From contig QHXI01000073.1 of NCBI GenBank assembly GCA_003222895.1, positions 1,880 through 65,879 of the forward strand: a stretch of 64,000 bases of DNA, written 5' to 3'. Under the pieces are notes generated by a model that saw only the letters and a list, made by a program, of their open reading frames with translations, was not told where the DNA came from and ran no database searches. This stretch comes from Acidobacteriota bacterium. GTDB taxonomy: Bacteria; Acidobacteriota; Blastocatellia; Pyrinomonadales; Pyrinomonadaceae. Each line of letters opens with the position of its first letter. Position 1 is the stretch's first letter. Made by a program: the position numbers and the translations under genes. Shown one piece after another: positions 1 to 7,488 of the stretch.

Positions 1-390
1 ATGGAAAAGACTCCTGAGAAAGACGTCAGACTTACGATGGGCAGCTACAATGGCTTGGGAGGGATGTTACTAAGTCAGAGGAAATATGCTCAAGCAGAGC
101 ACATATTCAAGAAGTCGTTAGAATTCGGAGAAGAGTACGGCCAATCAGAGCCGGAGCAAATGTACTTTGCCCTTGATGGCTTAGCGCTTGCTTTCAAGGC
201 ACAGAACAACAATGAAGATGCTGAGTCGCTCTACCGTCGAGAAGTTGCCTTTTGTGAGAAGGCGTTCGGTTCGACGGATGACCATCTTGCCTCTGCTCTT
301 GACCATTATGCAGAGCTATTAAGAAGGTTGGGGCGTGACGCAGAGGCTGAGAAGTTCGAAGTACGTGCTAAAGCAATCAGAAAAGAGTAG
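1..390 (+). CDS. TPR-repeat protein, probably 5'-truncated by window edge (cassette 1)
   Basis: The 129 visible residues contain about three tetratricopeptide-like helical pairs with the spacing of kinesin-light-chain-like TPRs, for example YAQAEHIFKKSLEFGEE near residues 29-45 and EDAESLYRREVAFCEKAFG near 73-91. The window opens on an ATG, but that is chance at the boundary and the protein may be longer. The stop at 388-390 lies 20 bp before attC1, as expected for a cassette gene. TPR proteins act as protein-interaction scaffolds; no partner or enzymatic domain is visible, so no specific role can be given. Confidence 0.7.
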   Translation: MEKTPEKDVRLTMGSYNGLGGMLLSQRKYAQAEHIFKKSLEFGEEYGQSEPEQMYFALDGLALAFKAQNNNEDAESLYRREVAFCEKAFGSTDDHLASALDHYAELLRRLGRDAEAEKFEVRAKAIRKE

Positions 391-410
391 TGGTGCTTAG
401 TGAGCGCACC

Positions 411-516
411 GCCCAACAAATCGTTGGACGCGAGCGGCGGGAGCGTGTTTCTCAACTAACTTGGTGCGACGAAAGGTGCTTTGATGCGCGCCGCCGCGTC
501 AACTCAACCGTTCGGT
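411..516 (+). other. attC site 1
   Basis: The left core R'' is GCCCAAC at 411-417, followed by AAATCGTTGGACGCGAGCGG. The right side reads CGCCGCGTCAACTCAACC and ends in core GTTCGGT at 510-516. GACGC on the left pairs with GCGTC on the right, giving the imperfect hairpin expected for folded bottom-strand attC. Length is 106 bp. Recombination would occur between G510 and T511, so cassette 2 starts with TTCGGT. Confidence 0.88.
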
Positions 517-535
517 TGCTTGCTGAGCTCTAAAG

Positions 536-940
536 ATGAAGATAACGCTTTACATGGAAGCGTTCATCTCCTGGGCGACTGCACAGGCTGATATTGAAGC
601 CGTCGCGCTCGTGGGTTCTTATGCCCGCGGCGCCGCTACTGAAAACTCGGACATTGATTTAATAATCTTGACGTCGAAGCGCGCCCGATACTTGGAGAAC
701 CAGGATTGGTTGTCGTTATTTGGTGAAATCGAGCGATCCAAAAATGAAACTTGGGGCGACGTAAATACAATACGCGCAACTTACAAAACTGGCCTTGAAG
801 TCGAATACAACTTTTCAACGCCGTCATGGGCTTCCGTGCCGATCGACCCTGGAACTCGGCGCGTGCTCAATGACGGCATGAAGATCTTGTATGACCCAAT
901 TGGAATACTCGACGCTCTGCGAAATGCGGCCTTTGCTTGA
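536..940 (+). CDS. Nucleotidyltransferase-fold protein (cassette 2)
   Basis: This 134-aa protein has the DNA polymerase-beta-like nucleotidyltransferase signature: GSYARG at residues 27-32 and SDIDL at 38-42 (Asp39 and Asp41 as metal ligands), with a likely third carboxylate in LEVEYNF (Glu90). The family includes MNT antitoxins and aminoglycoside adenylyltransferases, and the length fits a minimal catalytic domain with a short helical tail. No HEPN partner lies next to it, so a MNT/HEPN toxin-antitoxin role is not supported, and a drug-modifying role is untested speculation. The ATG lies 26 bp inside the cassette, and the gene is followed by attC2. Confidence 0.8.
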   Translation: MKITLYMEAFISWATAQADIEAVALVGSYARGAATENSDIDLIILTSKRARYLENQDWLSLFGEIERSKNETWGDVNTIRATYKTGLEVEYNFSTPSWASVPIDPGTRRVLNDGMKILYDPIGILDALRNAAFA

Positions 941-964
941 GGTCCTGCACTTAACTAAACCGCC

Positions 965-1106
965 ACCGAACAAATCGTTGGACGCGAGCGGCGGGAGCAA
1001 GAGTAAGGATGAAGGCGGAATGATGAAGGATGAATTGTTGCGGCGGCTTTGATGCGTCCCGTTGAGAAGTAAAACTTATCTCACGGAGTCAACTCAACCG
1101 TTAGCC
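965..1106 (+). other. attC site 2
   Basis: The left core is ACCGAAC (965-971), followed by AAATCGTTGGACGCGAGCGG. The right arm is GAGTCAACTCAACC with core GTTAGCC (1100-1106). ACCGAAC is the exact reverse complement of GTTCGGT, the core at the start of the same cassette (510-516). That is the relation expected if the cassette was once a closed circle with a single complete attC. Length is 142 bp with a long variable centre. Confidence 0.9.
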
Positions 1107-1164
1107 GAAAATCGCGATGCGACTCAGACCGATGGGGAAAATGCTCGGCTAGTGGAGGCGGCCC

Positions 1165-1788
1165 TTGAAATCTAAAGCAAAACTGTCAGCCTCAATGACC
1201 TTGACGCAGTTCGACAATGGTTATTGGTATGCAACCGAACTAAAGAAATTCGCGGAGACGATCAGACTCCCATCCGCGGGCAAGCTGCGCAAAGACGAGC
1301 TGGAAAGAGCCATCAGACTCTTTCTCAAGACCGGCGAGATCAAAAACCCCACCAAAAGAAATCTCTCGATATCGGGTATGCGAGACGTTCAAAGAGGTCT
1401 GCGCCTCGATCTTCCGGTGGTGGTCTATACCAACGATAAGGAGACCAAAGACTTCCTCGAACGAGAGGCTCAGAAGCTCGCTCCGGGCTTGAAGAGGAAA
1501 TCCGGCGTGCGCTACCGGCTCAATCGTTGGCGTGAAGAGCGGCTCATCAAGGGCGTCAAGCTAACCTACGGAGGCTTGGTTAAGGAATACGTGCGACTGA
1601 ACCAAATCAAGGTGCCCTTCGCTCGAATCCCTCACGGGAGATACATCAATTTCATGAGCGACTTTTTGGCGGTGGAGAAAGGGGCCACGAGAGAACAGGC
1701 GATAAAAGCCTGGAGAAAGCTGAAGCGGCTGGACGTTCCCAAGAACTATCGTTCGTGGCTGGAATCGCAGTCGCGGAAGGTAAGGTGA
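1165..1788 (+). CDS. SAP-like domain protein, DUF6434-type (cassette 3)
   Basis: This is a basic 207-aa protein. Residues about 12-58 resemble a SAP-type helix-extended-helix (LPSAGKLRKDELERAIRLFL), a fold often used for nucleic-acid binding. The C-terminal half contains YGGLVKEYVRLNQ and FARIPHGRYINFMSDFL, which I associate with the DUF6434/SAP-like family; that assignment is from memory. The start is a TTG at 1165 with GGAGG at 1153-1157; an alternative ATG lies at 1195. It sits alone between attC2 and attC3. The molecular role is unknown. Confidence 0.75.
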   Translation: MKSKAKLSASMTLTQFDNGYWYATELKKFAETIRLPSAGKLRKDELERAIRLFLKTGEIKNPTKRNLSISGMRDVQRGLRLDLPVVVYTNDKETKDFLEREAQKLAPGLKRKSGVRYRLNRWREERLIKGVKLTYGGLVKEYVRLNQIKVPFARIPHGRYINFMSDFLAVEKGATREQAIKAWRKLKRLDVPKNYRSWLESQSRKVR

Positions 1789-1826
1789 CTGGTGAAGGAA
1801 GTGACTGGTGACCGGCTTTTGTGTTT

Positions 1827-1966
1827 GGGCAACAAATCGTTGGACGCGAGCGGCGGGAGCGTGGCGGAATACCTGCCACCCGCTACCGCAGGCGGTTCTG
1901 AGACTGCTCGATGCGGCGAAGCGTGCTTTGATTCGCGCCGCGGCGTCAACTCAGACACGGTCACCA
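1827..1966 (+). other. attC site 3, degraded right end
   Basis: The left half is intact: GGGCAAC (1827-1833), then AAATCGTTGGACGCGAGCGG. The right half keeps GCGTCAACTCA (1944-1954) but then reads GACACGGTC instead of ACCGTT, so no proper GTTRRRY core remains. The centre contains a REP-like hairpin (1876-1904). The left core does not complement the leading core of cassette 3 (GTTAGCC), suggesting mutation or rearrangement. The site is probably inactive or weak. Confidence 0.75.
1876..1904 (-). repeat. REP-like palindrome inside attC3
   Basis: Read on the minus strand the segment is GTCTCAGAACCGCCTGCGG followed by TAGCGGGTGG. This resembles the family at 11764-11850 (GTCAGTACC, then a GC-rich hairpin ending in GGGTGG). 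It lies in the variable central loop of attC3 and may be an insertion that helped disable the site. Confidence 0.55.
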
Positions 1967-2016
1967 ATCGATAGGTCTAATGCATTAGGACTGCTTTGCT
2001 GGAGAGGATGATCATA

Positions 2017-3630
2017 ATGAGAAAACTGCCGGTGACTTGGATCGTGGCGCTGGTGTTTGGCTACCTCTATGTATTGCCGTGCCAAGCGCAGCACACTCTC
2101 GAGGGTGATTGGACTGGTGGAATAGATTTTGGCAGAGAGTGGCAACCGGTGCGCTTCTCGTTCAAGAGTGAAGGCGCAACCATCAAAGGTACTCTGGATT
2201 TTCCCCAACAAAACCGCACCGGACTTGCGCTGAAACAAGTTATCTTCGAGTTTCCTCATGTCCATATCGAGTGGCAGGGCAGGACGGCCGTCGCGGGCTT
2301 TGATGGGGTACTTGAAGATGAATCGATTTCGGGTGAATTCGTGCAAGGCGAGCGAAAGGCGAAATTCGGGTTGGTTCGTGTCGCGAGAGTGGATCTCAAG
2401 CTCAATGAAGAGTATTCGGGGAGTTATCAACTGAGCCCGGATCGGATCATTGATATGGGACCTATCGGAGATCACATTAGATTCGTTGACTCCAAGACCA
2501 GACAGACGAGGTACCTTTATCCATCATCGGAGACATCGTTCTTTTCCGGCCCGTCAATAGGTATTCCTTTTCCGGTTGAGCTGCGAGTAACGTTCCTAAA
2601 GAATAAGCAAGGGAAAGTCTCGGGTCTTATATGGAAGGAAAATGGGGGTCGCCCGCTGAAGGCCAAGCGACTCCCTTATAAGGAAGAGGAAGTGACGTAC
2701 CAATACGGGGACGCTACGGTCACCGCAAAGCTTTTGATTCCTGCGACGCAGGGGCTGCACCCAGCGCTGATCGATATAGGGCAAGGATATTTTTTGGGTC
2801 CTGACAACGGACCAGACCAGTACTTTTATGTTCGCCAGGGGCTCGCCATGATGACGCCGATACGACGAACCATCGGCGGCTCCGAAGCAAACTATCTAAA
2901 ATCCAGCTTTGAGGAACGGGCACGAGAGGTTCTGGCGGGAGTTGAGATGCTCAAGCAACGGAAGGATATTAATCCTCGCCGGATTGGGCTCTATGGTGAC
3001 AGTCAGACAGCATGGATTGCACCGCTGGCGGCAACTCTTTCCACTGACGTTGGGTTTCTTATTCTTAGAGTTCCTTCGGCGCTGCCTGTAACCGAGAATC
3101 TCCTCTACGAAATTGAAAGTAATCTGCGAAGGGAAAACTTTTCCGAAGTAGACATCAAAAAAGCACTCGCACTTCGCCAACTCATCCATCGCACGATTTT
3201 GACTAACGCGGGATGGGAAAATCTCAAAGCTGAGATTAATAAGTCGAAAGATGAAAAATGGTTTCCCTATGTGCGGGCCGGCTGGTTTCCCGCGCTCAAG
3301 ATTCCGCCAGACGAGGCGACTGCTAAAGGACTGCGCGACCCGCTTACCTATGATCCTCTGCCGGTTTTACAAACTGTCACCGTACCTGTTTTGGCTCTGA
3401 ATGGAGAACTGGATGAGGCGGTCCCAACAAGTAAAAGTGTACCCATTTTAGAGGCCGCTTTACGTAAGGCGGGAAACAAGGACTTTGCCGTCATCGTTCT
3501 GCCTAAAGCCGGCCACAATTTCCTGGAAACGGATAGAGCATATGGTGCTGAGGAATTTGTGCGCAAGACGAGGTACGTTTCAGGATATTGGGACACAATG
3601 GCGATCTGGCTCAGAAAACATGTGAAGTGA
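2017..3630 (+). CDS. Secreted alpha/beta hydrolase (cassette 4)
   Basis: This 537-aa protein has a Sec signal peptide (MRKLPVTWIVALVFGYLYV, cleavage near CQA-QH), then an N-terminal beta-rich domain (about 25-140) of the kind preceding serine hydrolases, then an alpha/beta-hydrolase domain. The probable triad is Ser329 in GLYGDSQTAW, Asp466 in NGELDEAVP and His500 in KAGHNFLE. The nucleophile elbow is atypical: the usual GxSxGG is GDSQTA. The likely role is a periplasmic or exported esterase/peptidase-like hydrolase; substrate unknown. ATG 2017 is preferred because GGAGAGG lies at 2001-2007; an upstream TTG (1996) is in frame. At about 1.6 kb it is large for a cassette gene. Confidence 0.8.
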   Translation: MRKLPVTWIVALVFGYLYVLPCQAQHTLEGDWTGGIDFGREWQPVRFSFKSEGATIKGTLDFPQQNRTGLALKQVIFEFPHVHIEWQGRTAVAGFDGVLEDESISGEFVQGERKAKFGLVRVARVDLKLNEEYSGSYQLSPDRIIDMGPIGDHIRFVDSKTRQTRYLYPSSETSFFSGPSIGIPFPVELRVTFLKNKQGKVSGLIWKENGGRPLKAKRLPYKEEEVTYQYGDATVTAKLLIPATQGLHPALIDIGQGYFLGPDNGPDQYFYVRQGLAMMTPIRRTIGGSEANYLKSSFEERAREVLAGVEMLKQRKDINPRRIGLYGDSQTAWIAPLAATLSTDVGFLILRVPSALPVTENLLYEIESNLRRENFSEVDIKKALALRQLIHRTILTNAGWENLKAEINKSKDEKWFPYVRAGWFPALKIPPDEATAKGLRDPLTYDPLPVLQTVTVPVLALNGELDEAVPTSKSVPILEAALRKAGNKDFAVIVLPKAGHNFLETDRAYGAEEFVRKTRYVSGYWDTMAIWLRKHVK

Positions 3631-3678
3631 AGAAGTGATTTGAGCAATTATGCGACCGGGCACTTTGTCCTATGCGGT

Positions 3679-3786
3679 GGATAACAAATCGTTGGACGCG
3701 AGCCGCGATTGCGTGTCTTTCATCAGGGCTTTATTCTCTCATGTTGTCGCGACAACCGCGCGGCCACCTGAACTCAATCGTTGGGT
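3679..3786 (+). other. attC site 4
   Basis: The left core is GGATAAC (3679-3685), followed by AAATCGTTGGACGCGAG. The right side is CACCTGAACTCAATC and core GTTGGGT (3780-3786), which fits GTTRRRY exactly. Length is 108 bp. Cassette 5 starts with TTGGGT. Confidence 0.87.
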
Positions 3787-3817
3787 TGCTAATCCCTTTC
3801 ATCCGAATTAAACCCGT

Positions 3818-3973
3818 ATGAAAAGAGACATTCTTAAAATCACTGGCATTTTACTTTCGATATCCGCAGCGTTGATTGTCTTAACGGATTCCAGCGTGGC
3901 GCACGACTCGCCAACTCAAGATATTGCGTTACGCTTAACTCACCTATTCATCAAAGGTAACCTAAACGTATGA
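3818..3973 (+). CDS. 51-aa signal-peptide-like microprotein (cassette 5, first gene)
   Basis: ATG 3818 opens a 51-codon frame ending TGA at 3971-3973. The product begins MKRDILKITGILLSISAALI, a charged n-region and hydrophobic core like a signal peptide or single membrane anchor, with possible cleavage after SVA-HD. The stop overlaps the next gene's ATG (ATGA at 3970-3973), so the two genes are probably translationally coupled. It begins 38 bp after the attC4 recombination point, where cassette first genes usually start. I do not recognise a family. Alternatively it is only a leader peptide tuning translation of the next gene. Confidence 0.55.
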   Translation: MKRDILKITGILLSISAALIVLTDSSVAHDSPTQDIALRLTHLFIKGNLNV

Positions 3974-4545
3974 AGAAAATTAATCGCAATAAAAAGGAGT
4001 TGCCACCAGAACAGCGTGAAGAACTACTCAGAGCATTGAAAGCCCGTTTTGAGAAAAACATGAACCGCCATAAAGGTCTTGAATGGGCCAAAGTACAAGC
4101 AAAGCTGGAAGCTCATACTGAAAACCTATGGTCGCTCAATGAAATGGAAAAAACCGGTGGGGAACCGGATGTTGTCGGGTTTGATAAAAAGACGGACGAA
4201 TACATTTTTTATGATTGCTCAGCGGAAAGTCCCAAGGGCCGCAGAAGCCTTTGTTACGACCGTGAAGCGCTGAAGGCAAGGAAAGAACATAAGCCGAAAG
4301 AGTCTGCTATTGATATGGCTGCTGCCATCGGCATCGAGCTTTTAACGGAAGAAGAATATCGGGAGCTGCAGAAACTTGGAAACTTCGATACGAAGACGTC
4401 GAGCTGGATTACAACGCCTTCTGATATTAGAAAACTCGGGGGCGCCCTTTTTTGTGATCGCCGCTTCGGTCGCGTCTTTGTCTATCACAACGGTGCGGAA
4501 TCTTACTATGGCGCGAGGGCGTTCCGTGGCTCGCTAAGAGTCTAA
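3970..4545 (+). CDS. DUF4256 family protein (cassette 5, second gene)
   Basis: The 191 residues match the DUF4256 pattern as I remember it: a charged N-terminal helix, then EPDVVGFDKKTDEYIFYDCS near 64-83, SPKGRRSLCYDREAL (about 85-99), AIDMAAAIGIELLTEEEY (about 112-129), and the C-terminal GGALFCDRRFGRVFVYHNGA segment. Such proteins are about 185-190 aa, so this one is full length. Function is unknown; conserved Asp, Cys and His residues suggest an enzyme. Its start overlaps the 51-aa gene by 4 bp. Confidence 0.85.
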   Translation: MKKINRNKKELPPEQREELLRALKARFEKNMNRHKGLEWAKVQAKLEAHTENLWSLNEMEKTGGEPDVVGFDKKTDEYIFYDCSAESPKGRRSLCYDREALKARKEHKPKESAIDMAAAIGIELLTEEEYRELQKLGNFDTKTSSWITTPSDIRKLGGALFCDRRFGRVFVYHNGAESYYGARAFRGSLRV

Positions 4546-4619
4546 TGGATTTTGAATTTTTTCAGCCTGGAGTCCTCGCATAATTGAAGACTCTAAGGTG
4601 CGGTTGGGGAAGTTTGAAG

Positions 4620-4644
4620 TCATGAATCAACTCAACCGTTATGT
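4620..4644 (+). other. Terminal attC half-site
   Basis: GAATCAACTCAACC followed by GTTATGT (core 4638-4644) matches the right half of the attC sites above. No AAC-AAATCGTT left half is found in the 4546-4620 gap, and the ACCCAAC core expected from the start of cassette 5 is absent. This is the right-hand boundary of the array and appears to be a remnant; 4546-4619 holds nothing else recognisable. Confidence 0.7.
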
Positions 4645-4791
4645 TGCTTCCCGTTCGCGCCGCACACGGAAATCGATTGCTGGGATACTCGATCACCGGG
4701 CCTCGCTGAAACGGATTCCGACGGCTCGACTTTCAGCGGTCGAACGTGGTATTTCAGACATTCTAAAACCAGCAATCATAGGAGAGAAAAT

Positions 4792-5115
4792 ATGGCCTAC
4801 ACGCATAATGAACTGAAACACAAAACCCTCGCCGAGCTGCGCGACATCGCCAAGGACATCGAGCACGAAGCCGTGCAGGGCTACACGCAATTAAATAAAG
4901 AGCACCTGATCGTGGCGATTTGCAAAGCGCTGGGCATCGAGATGCACGAGCATCACGAAGTTGTTGGCGTCGATAAGGCGGCAATCAAGACACGCATCAG
5001 GGCGCTCAAGACAAAACGTGACGCCGCGCTGGCCGCGCACGATCACCAGCAGTTGAAGATCGCGCGCCGCGGCATTCATCGTCTCAAGCGACAGATTCAC
5101 AAAGCCACCGTCTAG
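4792..5115 (+). CDS. Small basic protein with Rho-N/SAP-like N-terminus
   Basis: This 107-aa protein contains LKHKTLAELRDIAKDIEHEA followed by LNKEHLIVAICKALGIE (residues about 9-46), a helix-turn pattern like the Rho N-terminal or SAP fold used for nucleic-acid binding. The C-terminus is a basic helical segment (KTRIRALKTKRDAALAAHDH), likely coiled coil. ATG 4792 is preceded by AGGAG. It lies outside the cassette array, with its own terminator. Role unknown; a chromatin- or RNA-associated function is only a guess. Confidence 0.65.
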   Translation: MAYTHNELKHKTLAELRDIAKDIEHEAVQGYTQLNKEHLIVAICKALGIEMHEHHEVVGVDKAAIKTRIRALKTKRDAALAAHDHQQLKIARRGIHRLKRQIHKATV

Positions 5116-5128
5116 GTTTCTCCACCGC

Positions 5129-5157
5129 AGAACCCTGTCGAGCGGGTTCTTGCTTTT
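5129..5157 (+). terminator. Rho-independent terminator
   Basis: AGAACCC (5129-5135) pairs with GGGTTCT (5144-5150), followed by TGCTTTT. It sits 14 bp after the stop of the gene ending at 5115. Confidence 0.8.
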
Positions 5158-5315
5158 CGTACAATCCTATTGCAAGCAAAGTCGAATGATCCCGCGAGGA
5201 TCGGCGCGGCAATGAACTCGTAACATATTCTCTCGGTTATTGCTTTGCCCTTTCTCTTCCCAGACTAGCCTCAAAGGTCGCAGTAATACTTTGACGGAAA
5301 AGGAGAATAAGGGAT

Positions 5316-5924
5316 ATGGGACGTAAAGTTATTTTAGTAATCGGCGCGATCTTTGTGTCGATTGTATTCATCACTGCTAATGCAACAACGGCAGCGGCCC
5401 AGGGTAAAAGCCGGGGCGCGGGCGGACAGGGTGCTTCGCCGGGTGGCCCACCTTCGGGCACCGGAGTTGGCCGTGGCATCGGCTCTTCTTCTGACAATTC
5501 GGTGGGACGCGCCGATACCGGACGTGGAACTGCTTCAGACAGATCAAATGGTCGTTCGGATGCGGGTTTGGATCGAGCGCGCACCGCAAGTGACAATTTG
5601 CACGCGGCTGACAATGATCTGCAACGACATCCGAATCTCGCCAGCGACATGCACCTCAGTGCAAATGGTCTGCGCGCCGGATATCAATCTGCTTTGACAG
5701 CTAATCCAAACTTAACATTTGGGCAGTATGTTGCTGCAACAAGATTGGCGCATAACCTGGGTGCAAACAATCCGAATATTACCCGCGACGCGATTCTGGC
5801 GGGCTTGGCGGCGGGCCACAGCATCGGCCGAACGTTGCAAGATTTAGGCTTGAGTAAAGACGAAGCTAAGACCGCGAGTAAGCAGGTCGACACCGAGATC
5901 AAACAAAGCCGACGCCGCGGTTAA
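5316..5924 (+). CDS. Secreted Gly/Ser-rich hypothetical protein
   Basis: This 202-aa protein has an N-terminal signal peptide (MGRKVILVIGAIFVSIVFIT, cleavage after AAA-QG), then a low-complexity Gly/Ser/Arg region (about 30-85) and a helical C-terminal domain (about 95-200) with repeated Asn/Ala-rich helices ending SRRRG. The preceding AAAAGGAG motif (5298-5305) gives a reasonable ribosome-binding site. No family recognised; likely exported or cell-envelope associated. It is a single-gene unit with a strong terminator. Confidence 0.65.
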   Translation: MGRKVILVIGAIFVSIVFITANATTAAAQGKSRGAGGQGASPGGPPSGTGVGRGIGSSSDNSVGRADTGRGTASDRSNGRSDAGLDRARTASDNLHAADNDLQRHPNLASDMHLSANGLRAGYQSALTANPNLTFGQYVAATRLAHNLGANNPNITRDAILAGLAAGHSIGRTLQDLGLSKDEAKTASKQVDTEIKQSRRRG

Positions 5925-5950
5925 GAGCGCACCTAAAGCCTTTTCACATG

Positions 5951-5990
5951 AAAGAGCGTGCCGGCGTTTTCAGCCTGCACGCTCTTTCTT
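5951..5990 (+). terminator. Rho-independent terminator
   Basis: AAAGAGCGTG (5951-5960) pairs perfectly with CACGCTCTTT (5978-5987), followed by CTT. The symmetry means it could also serve minus-strand transcription from 6036. Confidence 0.8.
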
Positions 5991-6035
5991 CGTGACAAGT
6001 CTCTCGGTCTTGTCTTAACTCACGTCATCAGGCGA

Positions 6036-7067
6036 TTAGTGTTGCGCCGCCCATTGCTCCAAAGTGATGAATTTGGAACTGGCAACATCGAAGACTTCGA
6101 TCTTGTAAACCGGATGAACTTCCCAAACCGATCGTCGTAACGGATTTCCGCCAGGACGCGGTTTCGAGCAAGAGTTCGGCATATGGCTTCCATCAAAAAA
6201 CAGTTGTCCGGTAATCCTTACGCGAATTCCTTTGACAGGCAGTGGACTCGTAACGTGCCTTGACGTGCATGAGTTGGAATCAAAGCGATCCCACACTGCC
6301 GGGCGGAAGTGAGGCAAGATCTCAGCGGTGACGCTGTTGCATTCGCCCATCGTCGCTGTTCTTCCGAGCGCGATGTGAATGTCGTTCCACTCAAGTAAGC
6401 TGTTTTTGCAGTTCACGGTTTCGCCGCCGAAACCAAACGGAAAAGTGTCATCGTGTTTGGCATCGAGAACGAACGCGTCGATCGTGACCAGATCACCCTC
6501 TCCGATTTTGACTGGGTGGCCGTTCTTGTCGACAGTGTCGAGTTTGCCGCTGCCGATCAGCGGACGAACATCCGGCTGGGGTGGGCCACTAGGCGGACCT
6601 TTTCCATAGCTGATTTTGTGCTGCGTTACCATCTTGTCGACATCAACTTGGAGCCGATCGATCGAGCCGAAACTGATTTCGACCGGCGTGCCCGTGGCGC
6701 AAAAGTTATTCTTGATTCGATTTTGGGTTATGTCGGGCGGATTCTTGGTGCAACCTTCATTCGGACAATGCTCGTCGACCGGATGACTCTCACTTCCGCT
6801 AAAGGGCAAGGTGCATCCAGCGACGAATGGCTTGTCCGTGCCAAGCGTGCATTTGCTCGCGGCCTGATTTGAAGGTGTCGGGTCATTGCAATGATTGACC
6901 TGCTTCGGTGGTTTTTTCTTGCCGCGCTTGTGACCTGGGACGTTGTTGGAGTTTCCATTCGCATGGCGTGCGGCAAGACTTTCACTGCTAATCAACACGC
7001 TCGTCACCACGCAGAGCGCACCAACTACAAACCAGGTAATGATGGGAACTCTCGACGGGAGTTTCAT
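6036..7067 (-). CDS. Secreted Cys-containing hypothetical protein
   Basis: This 343-aa protein has a signal peptide (MKLPSRVPIITWFVVGALCV, cleavage after SLA-AR), a short Lys-rich linker (GKKKPPKQ) and a mostly beta-type domain with about ten cysteines, several spaced like extracellular disulfides. Segments such as VNCKNSLLEWNDIHIALG and VKGIRVRITGQLFFDGSHM suggest a beta-sandwich. I do not recognise a family. AAAGGAGAC just upstream of ATG 7067 supports the start. It is transcribed towards the terminator at 5951-5990. Confidence 0.65.
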   Translation of the reverse strand: MKLPSRVPIITWFVVGALCVVTSVLISSESLAARHANGNSNNVPGHKRGKKKPPKQVNHCNDPTPSNQAASKCTLGTDKPFVAGCTLPFSGSESHPVDEHCPNEGCTKNPPDITQNRIKNNFCATGTPVEISFGSIDRLQVDVDKMVTQHKISYGKGPPSGPPQPDVRPLIGSGKLDTVDKNGHPVKIGEGDLVTIDAFVLDAKHDDTFPFGFGGETVNCKNSLLEWNDIHIALGRTATMGECNSVTAEILPHFRPAVWDRFDSNSCTSRHVTSPLPVKGIRVRITGQLFFDGSHMPNSCSKPRPGGNPLRRSVWEVHPVYKIEVFDVASSKFITLEQWAAQH

Positions 7068-7488
7068 GTGGTCTCCTTTCGTGGTTGAAGTTGCGAGGTT
7101 GGAGTTATGGTTCTATCGGCGATCGTCCGCCGACCTTGTGTATTCAACGCGTACTGTAGTCGGCACACTTGCTCCTGTCAACAAAAGTGAATCACACTGG
7201 TCCTTGGTTTGGTGTTGCGAGTCTTGGCGCCTTCGCGTGTATGCGTGAAATAACCTCTCGCGCGGCCGCGTTCACAGAGGAGCAAAGCCGTAGAGAAAAA
7301 CCGCAAAGTAAGACACTACACAATCAATTGGATCCATTGGTGAGTTAATTGCAAGTGACTCGGTAGATGAAATCGAGATCGATGGCGCGGCCCAAAAGCG
7401 ATGGCATTGACTTTCATCGCAAACTGGCATAGAAAACCTCACGCAAGTTCCCCATTCACATTTCAATCGGTAAGCGAGGTAGCTACGA
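7068..7488. other. Intergenic region between divergent genes
   Basis: About 420 bp separate the divergent gene at 7067 and coxS at 7489. Promoters for both should lie here, but no -35/-10 pair stands out. No ORF, tRNA or riboswitch was seen. Confidence 0.4.

Larger units (their letters stand above)
1..4644 (+). mobile_element. Integron gene-cassette array, distal end (no integrase in window)
   Basis: Five consecutive + strand coding units are separated by attC-type recombination sites. Each intact site begins with a core ending in AAC, continues AAATCGTTGGACGCGAG, and closes with AACTCAA(C/T)CGTT, the same plan as attC sites of known cassettes. Genes start shortly after the recombination point (26 bp for cassette 2, 38 bp for cassette 5), leaving little room for individual promoters. 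Because genes read away from attI in known integrons, the integrase and attI should lie left of base 1. The window therefore shows either the tail of a chromosomal integron or a cluster of attC sites lacking an integrase. Base composition is more AT-rich in cassette 5 than in the flanking chromosome. Confidence 0.85.

Noticed and set aside
536-940. Aminoglycoside resistance gene
   Set aside because: Only the general nucleotidyltransferase motif is seen; the protein is much shorter than AadA-type enzymes.
1-4644. Integron integrase inside the window
   Set aside because: No tyrosine recombinase frame was found on either strand of this region; cassette orientation puts it left of the window.
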